This document shows, piece by piece, positions 22,436 to 34,447 of a DNA stretch of 64,000 nt. Positions within the stretch are counted from its first letter, which is position 1. Each line of letters opens with the position of its first letter. The notes beneath the pieces were generated by a model. That model was not told the origin of the DNA. It searched no databases and worked only from the letters and a program-made list of their open reading frames with translations. Source of the DNA: Paralithodes platypus (taxonomy: Eukaryota; Arthropoda; Malacostraca; Decapoda; Lithodidae); assembly GCA_032716605.1 (NCBI GenBank), contig CM064523.1, forward strand, positions 45,788,215 through 45,852,214. The letters run 5' to 3'. The translations under genes and the position numbers were made by a program.

Positions 22436-23869
22436 TACTATCCACAATGTCATCTAAATCTGATTGAACCCACATTATGGTTCGTGGCCGTTTAGATCTG
22501 CTACATATTTTTTTGTCTGTCGCTGATATTGGTAGACCCGAGTGATTGAATTGATATGATTGATATTGGCCTAGTGACTATTTTACTTCATGGTCGTTTT
22601 GATGGGTTGATGTTATGGTCCATGGTCATAATACACACATATGGACAGAGCTGAGTAGTCAGATTTTTCCAATGGGATTTGGCTGAGTAACCATTTGGAT
22701 CTGCATCAGTATTAGTCTACAGGTACTGCTGATATGGTTCGATTGGCCAAATATATGGGTCTTGTCGTTATGGTTTGTGGCAGTTTTTGTGTGTGGCCAA
22801 TTTGATCATACACACACGCGCGCGGTCTCTTTTAACATTTCAAAATATACAAATAGTATATGGTTACATCCTGCCAATCTACAGGTACAGCTTGCTAGAT
22901 AAAGACTGAACAATGTCGAATTTCCTGGGATTCAGTATCCACTTAATGCAGTCACCAAAGTGTGTTTAACTTCATGGTCATATTTGAGAGAAGACTGCAT
23001 ATTTAACTTTGGTGATTATTTCCTCAAGGGCCCAATAAATCCACACCATTATTTGTGGGTTTCATCTAAATGTATCCATTAGTTACTGAGAAATCCTGGC
23101 AGATAAAAATATTGTAACAATCACAGGCATAATATCTACACACTTCCGTGTGAAGGGGATAATAACTTGCTTCATCACACACACAACAACTATTATCCCA
23201 GCATTATCTGCCGAATATCTAAATTAATTTCAGGAATGTTTATATAATTTAATTATATACAATTAAAGTTGCGCAATGTTAGTCTAGTCTTCAGTATTGC
23301 CTTTTCCTATTAACTATTATATGCAAACCTTTTAATATTGCCAAGATCCACAGTGAAGTTCAGTTCAATGTAAAATAGTTTCCCAGAACAATATTATTAT
23401 TGACTGGTTTACTAACTAGTATTTTCTGTGAAGCCAACACACAAACAAAACTGTTGTAACGGGTGACTAACCCTAAACAATTAGCCAGGAAAAATTATGT
23501 CTTTACTTGACGAAATAACATGTTCGTTCAACCTCCAGTGTTCTGCTTTGGCTCCGATGTATTCAGTCCTTCTCCTCCCCGTCTGGTATGGAAGGCCACA
23601 CAAGGGAGTGGAAAAGCAGTCTGAATACACCGACCTGGTAAAAATAAGAGAAAGGAAAAATGGTGAGGGGAAAACAGATGAGGTACGTGAAGAGAGAGAG
23701 AGAGAGGGAGTGTGAGAGTGAGTGAGTGTATGCGTTCATACATTCAATTCACATATATTCATTTCTCAGAGTAATTACAACATTCCGTTTAATTAAAATT
23801 GATATGTATGGATAATTGTATAATAAATCTTGCAACTACCGTTGGGTCATTGGGTTCCTCAGTACCTAA

Positions 23870-23870
<1 letters not shown>
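22436..23870. other. Non-coding, nothing recognised
   Basis: AT-rich sequence with a short (CA/CG) run near 22808-22824 and a GA-rich spot near 23690-23715. No gene or repeat family identified. Confidence 0.5.

Positions 23871-23926
<56 letters not shown>
23871..23926. repeat. (TA)n microsatellite
   Basis: About 27 uninterrupted TA units. It causes artificial Tyr/Ile reading frames. Confidence 0.97.
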
Positions 23927-23929
<3 letters not shown>

Positions 23930-23989
23930 TACGGTATATACAGTATATATATTATATATATATAAAATGATGTACTCTTTTATCGCATT

Positions 23990-24800
23990 TCAGGTGAATG
24001 GGTCAAAGTTAAAAGATAATCCACCCAAACAGGTCACATAACTGCAATGACTGCTTCCCGTGCATCTTGTTGGCTGGAACAAGTGTAGGTGATGAAGGGG
24101 GGTGATATATAAAACTATATAATGCAGTGTTCCAGAATGGGACAACTCGGTAGTTTCAGCTGTCACATTTTCAATACATTCTCATCCCATTGCCTGCGGG
24201 AAACGTTACCAAATGCCATGGCAATTTACAGCAATTTACAGGCTTTTAAAGCATCCTAAAGCCTGTAGAATTGATTGCGAGGGAGCGGGAGTGCGACAGG
24301 CCACACATCCTTCTCCCAGACAGGCGGCCGCGGCATTGAGGGCTCTGAGTCAGAGTCTCGCGAGATATACAGTGCTGCCAAAGGCAAATGTAGAGCGACA
24401 TTAGCGATAATTGCTCACTTTAGCGAATGTCTATGGTAGTGCTGCGGGTATACCCCGCGAGCTACGAAGCTCGTTTTGGTGTAATTTTGAAGCTATTTTC
24501 TTCTAGTTTTTGGCTGAATATATTTCATTTCATTCAGACACTTTCCTAATCAATCACGAGTGCCTGAATGAGCCCTAATATGGCGGAAATATGCCCACAA
24601 CATAAGTGTTAATCACATGAGAACACACACACACACACATCACCACCAGATTTAATTCCGTGGAGATGGTTCGAAATAAGCGAGAGTGAATGAGTGGATA
24701 ATAAATCCACTCATTCAACTCTGAGGGAGGCACTCGTCACAGGCAGTTTTGCCTTTTGTCTCCGTCATCCACATAGGAAATACAAACTGGGACCTGAACT
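23990..24800. other. Non-coding, includes a GC-richer island near 24260-24480
   Basis: The segment 24270-24480 is GC-richer than its surroundings and includes a CCCGCGAGCTACGAAGCTCG stretch with a small inverted repeat (CGAGCT/AGCTCG). No ORF or RNA gene is recognised. Confidence 0.4.
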
Positions 24801-24815
24801 ATGGTTACGTGATGC

Positions 24816-24834
24816 TATATATATATAGATATAG

Positions 24835-24904
<70 letters not shown>

Positions 24905-24952
24905 TATATAGATGTATATATATACTTATATAATAGATGTATATATATACTT

Positions 24953-25043
<91 letters not shown>
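24816..25043. repeat. Compound (TA)n-(GA)n microsatellite
   Basis: Interrupted TA repeats from 24816 to about 24994 pass directly into about 24 GA units ending at 25043. Confidence 0.97.
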
Positions 25044-25046
<3 letters not shown>

Positions 25047-27120
25047 ATTACGGTATGGAAGATGTCACCATTCTTCCGTCTGGTTACAAATCATTCCATC
25101 ACCACCTTCTCAACCTCGTTTCCTCAGCTCTTTTATTCCTTATATCCCTTATAATTATATGGTCATATTCTGTCTTTCCTTCAGCCTATGTTTCCTCCAG
25201 TTTTCAACTTTGTTCAAAGTACCCACCTTAAGTTGTCCCTACACTCCCTCTTGTTGTCGTCTGTTCCCCTTATTTTTCAAAATGTTCCCTTTACCTTACC
25301 AATCACCTTTCTGTTCTTTCCTCCCCTTACTATTTATTCTACACTTTGTCTTTGCCTCACTTTCTGTTATCTTACACAGCGATCCTTCTTCTCCATTCTC
25401 TCGTCGTCAATATTCACCTTCTCAATTAATGTTACCACTGTTCCCCAATTCTCCCCACCTTCATCTCTTCTGAGCCACATTCCCTTCATATTCCCTCACT
25501 TCTTTCTATTATTTCCTATTTCCACTCCCCTCTCCTCCCTCCTGCCACCCACCATATATCTGTCCTACAGGAAGTGTTGGACTGGTGACTGCTGGTAGGA
25601 CTGTCTACTCTTTCCGTTCACTCCAGCCCCTCTTGCCCTCTCCCTCCCCTCCCCTCCCTCCTGCCACCCACCATAAATCTGTCCTACAGGAAGTGTTGGA
25701 CTGGTGACTGCTGGTAGGATTGTCCACTCTTTCCGTTCACTCCAGCCCCTCTTGCCCTCTCCCTCCTGCCACCCACCATATATCTGTCCTACAGGAAGTG
25801 TTGGACTGGTGACTGCTGGTAGGACGTCCACTCTTTCCGTGCACTCAAGCCCCTCTTGCCCTCTCCCACCCCTCCATCTTCCAACAATTAGTCCACTTTA
25901 ATTCCAGCTATTCTTTAGTCATGTCCACTTGTGTTCTACTTTTCCCCTTGTCCCTATTGCATGTTTTTACCTTTTCCCGTCACCCTTCTCTTGTTTTCCT
26001 ATTATTCCTTTACTTCCCTTCCCAACCTCCGATTATCTGGCCACTAGGACGCCTTGGAAATGTTCCAGTGATGGTCAAATTTTCGTTCGTATCGCCCACA
26101 GATTGGATCGCCCCCATGTATTTCAATTCACACATTAGCTCCTTTACCCACAACTTGAATGATAGGTTTGGGTAAGATAAGGTGTGAGTACAGGCGAAGG
26201 TTAAACAAGGGTTTAGATAATATATGATTAGAGTGTGGAAGGTTAAGTTATGTTAGATTTATCTGGAATTTACTTAAGATATACTATATACTATACAGAG
26301 ATGGTGGGTCCAGTTCGGTTTCGTTATTTTAGGTGTATGCAAATCTACTCTAGAAACAAGTTAATTGACTTTGGGTGAAGAAAGGTTGAACCGTAGTGGG
26401 TGCCGGCAAGGATAAATTGCCGGTGGCGGAATATTTTCGGGAGAGGAGGCGTGGTGAAAGGTTTTAATAGTCGTATTTCTTAACCTTTGTGTCCTTACTC
26501 CGTCCCCAGTTATTTTCAAGCCAATATTTCCCTCGTCTCCAACCTAATTATTTCCTCTTTCATTTCCGTATTGCATCTTGTTATTCCCTGCGTTCATCTC
26601 TTTTCTCTAATGTTATGTTGTCCCTTAAATTTATCTATCTTTTTTCCCAAGTTATCCCTCTTTTTCCCACTTTTGCCTTCCACTGTCCTGTCCCCAATTT
26701 CCCTCTTTTATGGCCGTCCATCCATAGTTTTAAGGACTAGTACGTAATAGACTATAAACATGTGTAGGTGATGGTGGTAGAGGTGGGATACTCAGGATGG
26801 AGTGACAGGTGGTGTGTTGAAAGGTCTTAATAGTCACCGATTGAGATGGATGGATAATGGGGATGAATGAGAGAGTTAGATATAGTTATATAAACACATA
26901 GACCACACAGCCATCCTGGATCCAACGAGGTGATCCGGCCTTGAAATTACTGGAAAGGGCTGAGTAAAAGAATGTATGAATGAAGACAGCCATGATGATT
27001 GATGAGTGTGAGTGTTGAGTGAAAGACTAGGGATGATGTAATCAGTCAATAAGAAGGACTAGTATGTTGACAACATTAATGGTGATATGCAGCTTGTTTT
27101 GCTCAATGGATTCAAGGATT
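25044..27120. other. Pyrimidine-rich non-coding region
   Basis: From 25130 to 26740 the plus strand is strongly C/T-rich with many short low-complexity frames but no protein motif. It contains the tandem repeat at 25541-25866. The part 26760-27120 is ordinary sequence with nothing recognised. Confidence 0.5.
25541..25866 (+). repeat. About 105-119-bp tandem repeat (3 copies)
   Basis: Units start CCTGCCACCCACCATA at 25541, 25660 and 25765. They share GGAAGTGTTGGACTGGTGAC, and differ mainly in the length of a CT tract, which explains the unequal spacing. Confidence 0.92.
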
Positions 27121-27607
27121 TTAACCCTTGTCTATCGGGGCCCGACTTAAGTCCGTGTCGTGAAATTTGGACTATGTGGCGGGGCCCGACTTAAGTCTGT
27201 GTGCAATTTTGGCGCAATATTGGCTCAGAGAGAGAGACGAGGGACGGGAGGAGCCTGGGTTACCTCATGACCGCTCGCCACGGCCGCCGTGGACCTAATG
27301 AGATTTACTCTACTTACATCCACCCTCACTCCCTCGCTACAACGTAATTATATAAAGAAATTACCGTATTTTAGCAATTTTGCCCTTTGGTTGCACGATC
27401 GTTACAAGACAACCAGTTATCGTAGAAGGATGGTTCAGGTGTCATTGGAAAGCTCAATTTACGCCCTTTCAGGGATACATACTTGTATTACGCTCTGGGT
27501 CTTGTTTATGAATGAAAAAGAGCACGGAAACAACCCCATTTATGGTAAACAAAAAAACGCTGGGCGGCACAGTGAAATATACTCCACCACCGCTCTTAAG
27601 GTGTTAT
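27121..27607 (+). repeat. MITE-A copy 1
   Basis: It begins TTAACCCTT and ends AAGGTGTTAT (a changed TTAA). Interior blocks TTTGGACTATGTGGCGG, GTTGCACGATCGTTAC and CGCCCTTTCAGGGATA are shared with copies at 37114, 48524, 57442 and 63931. TTAA ends suggest a piggyBac- or Kolobok-type parent. No coding capacity. Confidence 0.85.
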
Positions 27608-28079
27608 GAGTGACAAAATATCATAAAATGTAACTCTAATGGGATCTTATGAACTTAACAGCTCACACAATCCTTCTCTAGATAGTCAGTCGTTCCTGGT
27701 TGATGAAAAGTAGCCACTTAACCTCCATCATGTTCATTCACAATAATATATTTGTTTTCGGAGAAATTTAGCTGCCAAGGTAATATGATTCGACTAGGAA
27801 TCAGTCGAACATTTATCAATATTCATAAGTACCAGATGGATGGAGGATGGGAGAAAAGGGAAAATATTGCAGAGAAAGTAGTCACATGAAAAAACAAAAA
27901 CAAACAATAACAACTACAATGGGGGATACATGAAGATAATTTAACAAAGGTCGAACAGAAAGAAAAATCAAAGATTGACGGAAATACGTGTTAAATATAT
28001 TGTTCCCTGATATTGCGATTGACTATCTAAGTAAGGTACAGACCAACAAAATTTCATTACTTTCATGGTGCATTTCAGA
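27608..28079. other. Non-coding, nothing recognised
   Basis: AT-rich; no ORF, repeat family or RNA gene recognised. Confidence 0.5.
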
Positions 28080-28280
28080 AATGAACAATTTGAATAACAA
28101 AATGTAATCAATTGAAGATTGATAGCATAATTTAATGATTAATTTCACTCCCAACACCACACTCCTCCCAATGAAATTAATGAAATCATGTGATCCTACC
28201 AGGATTCGAACCTGGGTTACCACATACAGATCATAAACATTCTAAGTATTAGGCCTACACCATCAAGCCAGAAAGAGGAT
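28080..28280 (-). repeat. tRNA-derived SINE, copy 2 (minus)
   Basis: The minus strand carries a B-box (GGTTCGAATCC, 28202-28212) and an A-box-like TGGTGTAGGCC upstream. A tail region follows (GGATCACATGATTTCATT, GTGAAATTAAT) that matches the copy at 43640. Cloverleaf pairing is not maintained, so it is not a functional tRNA gene. Confidence 0.75.
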
Positions 28281-28319
28281 AAAGGATTTTAGGTGTAAGT
28301 TAGTATTGTATATGTGAGC

Positions 28320-28320
<1 letters not shown>

Positions 28321-28363
<43 letters not shown>
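28321..28363. repeat. (AAT)n microsatellite
   Basis: About 14 uninterrupted AAT/TAA units. Confidence 0.96.
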
Positions 28364-28580
28364 TAAAGTTGCAAGCAACGTTGTGCGGGGTTCGAGCGGG
28401 GTTTCACGCAGGGTATTGTGTTGGATACAAGGGCTGTGCCACATATATCAAAATATCATGTATCTTATCGGGCATGGAGAAAGTACAGAAGGAATATAGT
28501 GTAGCCATTTTGGCTATGGCCACTTAGACCATTAAGGAGTGTGACCATTTTGGTTAAAGCTATTAATCCTGTATGAGTTC

Positions 28581-29651
28581 TTGTTGTTGTTGTTGTTCCA
28601 TAAGCTGCCTGGCCGAACAGCCCCGAGTCCTTGAGGAAGGCCATGGCCACGATCGGGCTTTCCCACAGTGCTCTCATTGAGTGTAGATTGTGTTGTTGGC
28701 GTATGTGGTTGTGTGAAATGCAGTCTTCTATGATGTGTTTAATGGTATGGGGTGCTGTGTTACATCCTGGGCAGGCGTCGACTACGGAGTCATCCAGTCT
28801 CTTCTGATAGCTCAGGAGAGCTGGATGGTGTCCGCATCTCAGCCTGGCCAGGTGGACTCTGTCCTCGCGAGGAAGGGAGGATTCGGAAGGATGGATTTCG
28901 GGAGGTCGTGCTTGCAGCTGCGTGTTGTCTGTGAGCGAGTGGATGGATCGGCGAGAGATATGAGTATGGATGTGCTTCTGGAAGTTGGTTCGGGGTGGGC
29001 AGGGAGGGAGAGAGGACAGTAATTGTGTGTGATACCGTGTGCTGGGTGTTGTTTTGATATTTCTTGGTGTCTGTGGGTGTGTTGCCATGTAGTTTAGTGG
29101 GTGGTCTTGGTTCGTGGAGGCTGCTGCCAGGAATTGAGTGCCTCTCATGTCCAGACTGATGGGCTTTGACTTTGAGGATTTTGGTTTCTTGATGTAGGTG
29201 ATCTGTGGGTGCAGTAGCTGTGCAGCCTGTAATGATCTTCAGGGCTTTGTTTTGAATAGTCTGTAAGGTCTTATGATGTGTTTCAGCTAGGTTAGAAGCC
29301 CAGGCTGGGCTTGCGTATTCCATCACTGATCTTATGTATTGTTTATATACTGTGGTGGTAGTTTCTTTGTTGTGTCCAAATTTTGTGTGAGCAAGTGACC
29401 TGAGGGCGTTTAGTCTGGGTGTCAGTTTCTTTTTTAATGTTTGTGGTGTGCTGTTTGAATGTCATATGAGTATCATATGTTACTCCTAGGATTTTGGGTG
29501 TGTGTGTATGTGTTAGGGGTGTGTTGTTTATGGTGAATTGAGGGATGTATTCGTGTTCTCCTGTCCAGCTTGTGAGCAGGGTTGCGGTGGATTTGGCTGG
29601 GGCTAGATTAAGTCTGTTTGTAGTGCACCAGCCATGTACAAAGGAGTACAA
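28581..29651 (-). pseudogene. Jockey-like LINE ORF2, C-terminal part
   Basis: The translation starts within the RT thumb (WCTTNRLNLAPAKSTATLLT), then passes through two frameshifts (near 29335 and 29150) covering the SVMEYASPAWASNL-like region. It ends in a cysteine-histidine cluster (CPGCNTAPHTIKHIIEDC), a zinc-knuckle-like feature seen at the end of Jockey-group ORF2 proteins. Spurious plus-strand frames overlap it. Confidence 0.83.
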
Positions 29652-32497
29652 AGGAAATCAAGCAACAACAGATCTAGTGACCCTTCTAGGTTGCTTGTCC
29701 TCCAAAACACTGAGGATCAAGTGTCCAAACAGTGGTTTAGAGTGGGTAAGGGAATATTGGAAAGGGAATTACTGCCCTGGAACTAATGTCCGTGGCAGGA
29801 TTAGGAAGTTAGTAGGGGACAGATGGGTTAGTAACTGAGGGGGGGATAAAATAAAGTTATTCATTTACAAACGCAGTCAGTCGCGGGTTTGAAGCGAGAT
29901 ATTTGTCTATGCGGAGTTTAAATGAATCAACGGTGCTGCAGTCTATAACGTTTCGGGGAAGCCCATTCCACAAGTTGACAACTCGATTGAAGAAGAAATT
30001 CTTAGATTCGTGTGAGTTAAAAGATTTACCAATAATTTTGCAACCGTTTCCCCGCGTGTAATTAGATTGGTCGATAGTGAAGTACTTACTACAGTTCATA
30101 TTGTCGATGCCTTTGATGATTTTGAACACTTGAATTAAGTCACCTCTTAATCTGCGCTGGGTTAAAGGAAATAGATTTAATTCTCTAAGACGCTCTTCGT
30201 ATGGTTTGTTCTTTAGGCTAGGTATCATTTTGGTAACTCTACGTTGAACTCGTTCTAGCTTGTTTATATCTTTTTGGTAATAAGGGCACCAGGATTGAAC
30301 GCAGTATTCCAGAAGAGGGCGGACTAATGAATTGTAAAGGGTTAGGATAACTTCTTTGGATTTATGCTCAAATGACCTGCCTATAAAGCCAATTATTTTG
30401 TTTGCCTTCTTAACAACTTCTGAACATTGTTGACTCGGTTTTAGGTTACTCGATATTGTTACTCCCAGATCGGTTTCTCTGTTTACATTCTTAAGCTGAG
30501 TGCCATTCATCGAATAGTTTGCTTTCTCATTTAGGTATCCGATATGTAGTACTTTACATTTATCCGCATTGAAACTCATTTGCCAAATTTGGGCCCAACA
30601 TGACAATTTATCTAGATTGTGTTGCATATCGTCAACTTGTTCTTTTGAGAGTATGCTATTTGCAATTTTTGTATCGTCAGCAAATTTTGAGATTGTACAG
30701 GTGAGGCCCTCATCTATGTCGTTGATGTAAATTAGAAAGATAATTGGTCCTAGTACCGATCCCTGGGGTACCCCGCTACTTACATTGGTCCATTTAGATG
30801 CCTTACCGTTTATGACTACTCTTTGCTTTCTGTCGCTGAGCCAATTTTCTATCCATTTCAACACACCGTCTTGTATTCCATGCGCTTTTAGTTTTAGCAG
30901 TAAACGTTTGTGGGGAACTTTGTCAAAGGCCTTTTGAAAATCAAGGTATATAATATCTACAGCTTTACTCTCATCGTAGAGGTTGAGGATATCGTGGAAG
31001 AAGTCTAAGAGGTTTGTTAAACAGGAACGTTTTTTACGAAAGCCGTGTTGAGTATCTTTAAGTATGTTATTTTCCTCTAAGTGATTTACGAGTCTGTCTC
31101 GTATGACCGTTTCTACCATTTTACATACAACTGAGGTTAAGCTAATTGGACGATAGTTACTGGGTAGGGATTTGCTGCCTTTTTTGAATATCGGTGTTAT
31201 GTTGGCTAGCTTCCACTGATCAGGCATAGTTCCAGACTGCAAGGATTTATTGAAAAGTAATGTCAGCGGTTTGGAGAGCTCATCCTTAGCTTCCTTCAGA
31301 ACTCTAGGCGAGATTGTATCAGGTCCAGGCGTTTTATTTACCTTGAGTTTATCTAAACAATTCAATACTTCTCTCTCTGTAACGGTGATATTGCTTAGAA
31401 CATCTGAATTATCAATCTGAATCGGCGATGGTGTAGGGATATCACTGAGGTCTTCTGTTGTAAAAACTGATGCAAAGAAGGTATTGAGGGCATTACTCAT
31501 TTGTACTTCGTCTTTGGTGTATTCTCCATTTTCATCGACTAACGGTCCAACAGTTGAAGTAACTACTTTTTTCTTTCTGATATAACTATAGAATTCTTTC
31601 GGGTTTGTTTTACTTTGATTCGCAATATGTAACTCTAAGGTCTTTTTACTTTGCTTAATTAACTTTTTGGCTTTGCGTCGTAGCTCTACAAATTTCACCC
31701 GTTCTTCGTCATTTTGTGAGGATTTTAATCTATCATTAGCAAATTTTTTAGCAAGCAGGCAGTTTGAAATATCTATATTCCACCATTTGGGCTTATTATT
31801 ATGGCCTGGACGCCGTATTTTCGATGGGATGCAGTCTTGCACTGCTTTTAGGTAAGTGGTTTCGAATAACTTCCAAGATGTATTTATGTCATTATTGTTA
31901 ATTAAAAAGCTCCAGTCAGTTTCTTTAAACATAGTTCTAAGTTTATGGAAGTTTGCTTTCTTGAAATTAGGGACTTTTTCGATGCTACTATTTGGTTCGT
32001 TACTAGTAAACTTTAAAGTGAAAGTTATCGTACGATGGTCGCTGTAACTGAATTCATCACCAACATTCAAATTCTCTATTAATTCTTCTTTTGTTGCAAG
32101 TACAATGTCAAGAACGTTATTACCACGGGTCGGCGTTCGAACAAATTGATAAAGCGAACTCTCTTGCAAGTTCATATACAAGTCATGTCCGGAGTGTGAA
32201 GTAAGAGTATCGCCCCACTTGGTCACAGGTAAATTAAAGTCGCCAAAAATTACGGTATCTTGTGAGTTACTTACATCTGCAATTTGTTCATAAATTTCTC
32301 GGTCAGTTTGCACTGATTGAGCTGGAGGTCTGTATATTAATGCAAGTATTATTTTTGTACCTTTATTATTCTTTATTAGCACAAAAGATGCGTCGACGTT
32401 CACAATTTGAGGTTTTGACAAGAGGGTAGGGTTAAGACTTTCTTTGATATAAAGTAAAACGCCACCTCCATTTCGATTTATTCGGCTTTTCTCAAAA
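29640..32497 (-). mobile_element. CR1-like LINE nested in the Jockey-like LINE
   Basis: Same family as 10982-13110. The element is 5'-truncated inside the endonuclease at about 32497 and complete at the 3' end (3' UTR 29856-29640). Its edges fall exactly where the Jockey-like ORF stops and resumes. The ORF is undamaged over its whole remaining length, making this the youngest-looking LINE in the window. Confidence 0.92.
29857..32421 (-). CDS. CR1-like LINE ORF2: partial endonuclease plus intact reverse transcriptase
   Basis: This is an open frame of 854 codons; the frame is open further 5' to the truncation point, so the given ATG is not the true start. The retained endonuclease part has IYRPP, FGDFNLP and YSDHRTI. 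The linker leads to the RT with PGPDTISPRVL, NYRPISLTS, HGFRKKRSC, DFQKAFDKVPH, PQGSVLGP and the catalytic FADDTK. The C-terminal domain ends in VVNLWNGLPRNV. It lacks the N-terminal half of the endonuclease and any ORF1, so it cannot be autonomous. Confidence 0.92.
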   Translation of the reverse strand: MSKPQIVNVDASFVLIKNNKGTKIILALIYRPPAQSVQTDREIYEQIADVSNSQDTVIFGDFNLPVTKWGDTLTSHSGHDLYMNLQESSLYQFVRTPTRGNNVLDIVLATKEELIENLNVGDEFSYSDHRTITFTLKFTSNEPNSSIEKVPNFKKANFHKLRTMFKETDWSFLINNNDINTSWKLFETTYLKAVQDCIPSKIRRPGHNNKPKWWNIDISNCLLAKKFANDRLKSSQNDEERVKFVELRRKAKKLIKQSKKTLELHIANQSKTNPKEFYSYIRKKKVVTSTVGPLVDENGEYTKDEVQMSNALNTFFASVFTTEDLSDIPTPSPIQIDNSDVLSNITVTEREVLNCLDKLKVNKTPGPDTISPRVLKEAKDELSKPLTLLFNKSLQSGTMPDQWKLANITPIFKKGSKSLPSNYRPISLTSVVCKMVETVIRDRLVNHLEENNILKDTQHGFRKKRSCLTNLLDFFHDILNLYDESKAVDIIYLDFQKAFDKVPHKRLLLKLKAHGIQDGVLKWIENWLSDRKQRVVINGKASKWTNVSSGVPQGSVLGPIIFLIYINDIDEGLTCTISKFADDTKIANSILSKEQVDDMQHNLDKLSCWAQIWQMSFNADKCKVLHIGYLNEKANYSMNGTQLKNVNRETDLGVTISSNLKPSQQCSEVVKKANKIIGFIGRSFEHKSKEVILTLYNSLVRPLLEYCVQSWCPYYQKDINKLERVQRRVTKMIPSLKNKPYEERLRELNLFPLTQRRLRGDLIQVFKIIKGIDNMNCSKYFTIDQSNYTRGNGCKIIGKSFNSHESKNFFFNRVVNLWNGLPRNVIDCSTVDSFKLRIDKYLASNPRLTAFVNE

Positions 32498-34090
32498 TGT
32501 GTAGTGTGTTGAGATAGGGTTGAAGGAAATCTGTTGCTCTTTTTGGGTCATGGTGTGTGCATGTGAGTGTTATGTCATCTGCAGAGGAGGCTAAGTTTAT
32601 TTGGGGCGTATTGGGTGTAGTTATATCGTGCATGTACAGATTGAAGAGTGCGGGCGATAGGACGGATCCTTGTGGGACTCCGTTTGGAAAGTTTCTGATT
32701 TTAGATGACTGACCGGCAAAAGATATGTGTGCACATCTGCCTGCTAGGAAGTTGGCCAGCCACCTTTTTGTGTTGTTGTGCATGTTTGTGTTGTAGATTT
32801 TGTTTGTTAGGTTATGGCGGGGGATGGCATCGAAGGCTTTACTAATGTCGAGTGTGGCTAATAGTGATCTGTGTGGTGGTCTAGCTGAGTTGATGCCGTC
32901 AAAAGCTCTTTGTGTAAGGTCTGTGAGAAGAGTGTTTGTGGAGTGCAGTGGCCTAAAGCCATGTTGTGTTGGAGCTAGGGGTAGGTCAGGTGTAATTAGT
33001 TGTAATACTAGGCATTCCATGACTTTGGAGGGGGAGCAAAGGAGTGTGATGGGGCAGTGCGAGGAGGGTAGCGTGGGGTCTTTGTTGGGTTTGGGGAATG
33101 TGGTGATGAGACCATGCTTCCAAATGTCTGGTATTGTGTTGTGTGAATAACTGTAGTTTGATATGTTAGTGAGTGCTTGTATGCCTTGTGGTCCCAGGTG
33201 TCTGAGGTGTATGTTGCTTATGTTGTCTAGGCCACAAGCAGGTGAGTGCTTGAGATTGTTGATGATATGCTTTGTCTGGTGATTGGTGAAGGGTGTATAG
33301 TCAGGGTCTGTGGGGAATTGTCTCTTACGTCGGATGACACGTCGGTCGTCTTTGTGAGGTTTTAGGTGGCTGACATGTGAGAAGTGATTGATGAGAGTGT
33401 TTGCTTGTTGTTTACATGAAGGAGTAGAGTCTGTTGTTGTGATTGCAGCATGTGATTGTGTTGTGTTGCTGTTGGAAAGTGTGATGCTGTTTAGTGTTTT
33501 GTAGAGTTTTTTGGGGTTTGTTTTGTGATCAAGTGTTTGTAGGAAGTTATTCCAATTTAGTTTTTGTTGTTCTTGTATTTTGTTGTTAGTTTGGGTGTTG
33601 AGTGCTTGGATTTGTTGTGTGATGTCTTGTGTGTGGGGTGCTGGGGAGTGTTTCAGTATGTCGCGTTGTCTGATGAGGTTTTGAATTTCTGGTGTGAAGT
33701 TGGGGTTTTGTCTTTTTCTGTTACCTCTTGGAATGTGTTTCTTGTCAGCGTTTTGGATAGTTTTATTGAGTATGTGTACAGCATTGTTGATGTTAGTGAT
33801 GGGTGTTCTGTTTAGAGTTGTGAAGTGTTGTTCTGTCTCATTTGTGAATGCTTCCCAGTTAGCTCTTTTATAATTGGTGTATGTGTGTTTGTGGCTAGCT
33901 GGGGTGAGTCTGGTTTTGGTGGTGATAATGATCGGGACGTGGTCAGAGCCTAAGGTTCTGACCACCCTCCAGGATGTTGTGGGGGCGAGTTCTGGGGAGC
34001 AAAAGGTGATGTCTGGTGATAAAGGGTTATAGAGGGCTTGGTGAGGAATATGGGTATGTTGATTGATGTCGTTAAGGGCACATTTTTTGT
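32478..34090 (-). pseudogene. Jockey-like LINE ORF2, N-terminal part (endonuclease end and RT)
   Basis: An open frame (33965-32478, extendable upstream to about 34090) shows the endonuclease C-terminal GSDHVPI motif. RT blocks follow: CGLDNISNIHLRHLG, HCPITLLCSPSKVMECL, QHGFRPLHSTNTLL, LDISKAFDAIPRH, NGVPQGSVLSPALFNLYM and a changed catalytic box SSADDITL (usually YADD). The last codons before the stop belong to the inserted element. The host ORF resumes at about 29645. Confidence 0.87.
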
Positions 34091-34114
34091 TTGTTCCATA
34101 GACCTACATCAAGC

Positions 34115-34447
34115 TTAAGGGGAGACTGGCTGTTTGTTTGGTCTATTAATTCATTTATTCACATATGTTTTTAGTTTCCTCCCTAGACCTCCAGCAAGCT
34201 TAGAAAAACACCCCCTACCCTTCAAGATAAATTTGTAAATTTTTCAGTAAAATTGTCCCGGCCGGAGGCCGATTCCTCTTAAAATTGCAGGCACCTAAAT
34301 GGCACGAAGGTCTTAAAATTGACAACGAAATGGGCGAAAGGTGTTATAATCGCCAAACTAATGGGCCGAACGTCTTATGAATTCAAAACTAGGGGGGCTA
34401 AACATTAGGGAGAAGGGGGTCCAGAATAACGGACTGGCTCCCCTTAA
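34115..34447 (+). repeat. MITE-B copy 1
   Basis: It starts TTAAGGGGAG-ACTGGC and ends GACTGGCTCCCCTTAA, a clear inverted repeat with TTAA at both ends. The interior (TTTCCTCCCTAGACCTCC, GGCCGGAGGCCG) matches the copies at 44145 and 60152. Confidence 0.86.

Larger units (their letters stand above)
28581..34100 (-). mobile_element. Jockey-like LINE split by a nested CR1-like LINE
   Basis: The 5' part (34100-32498) and 3' part (29645-28581) are on the same strand and join in reading sense when the insert is skipped. The element ends at an (AAC)n tail at 28581-28597 (minus). It is 5'-truncated within the endonuclease, of which only the C-terminal SDH motif remains. A MITE-B copy lies just beyond its 5' edge. 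Confidence 0.88.

Noticed and set aside
24749..25231. Open frames rich in Tyr/Ile and Arg/Glu
   Set aside because: They are translations of (TA)n and (GA)n microsatellites with no conserved sequence. The same applies near 23800-23940, 35040-35100 and 47840-48320.
25921..26747. Small plus-strand ORFs in the pyrimidine-rich region
   Set aside because: Low-complexity composition, overlapping in several frames, no motif.
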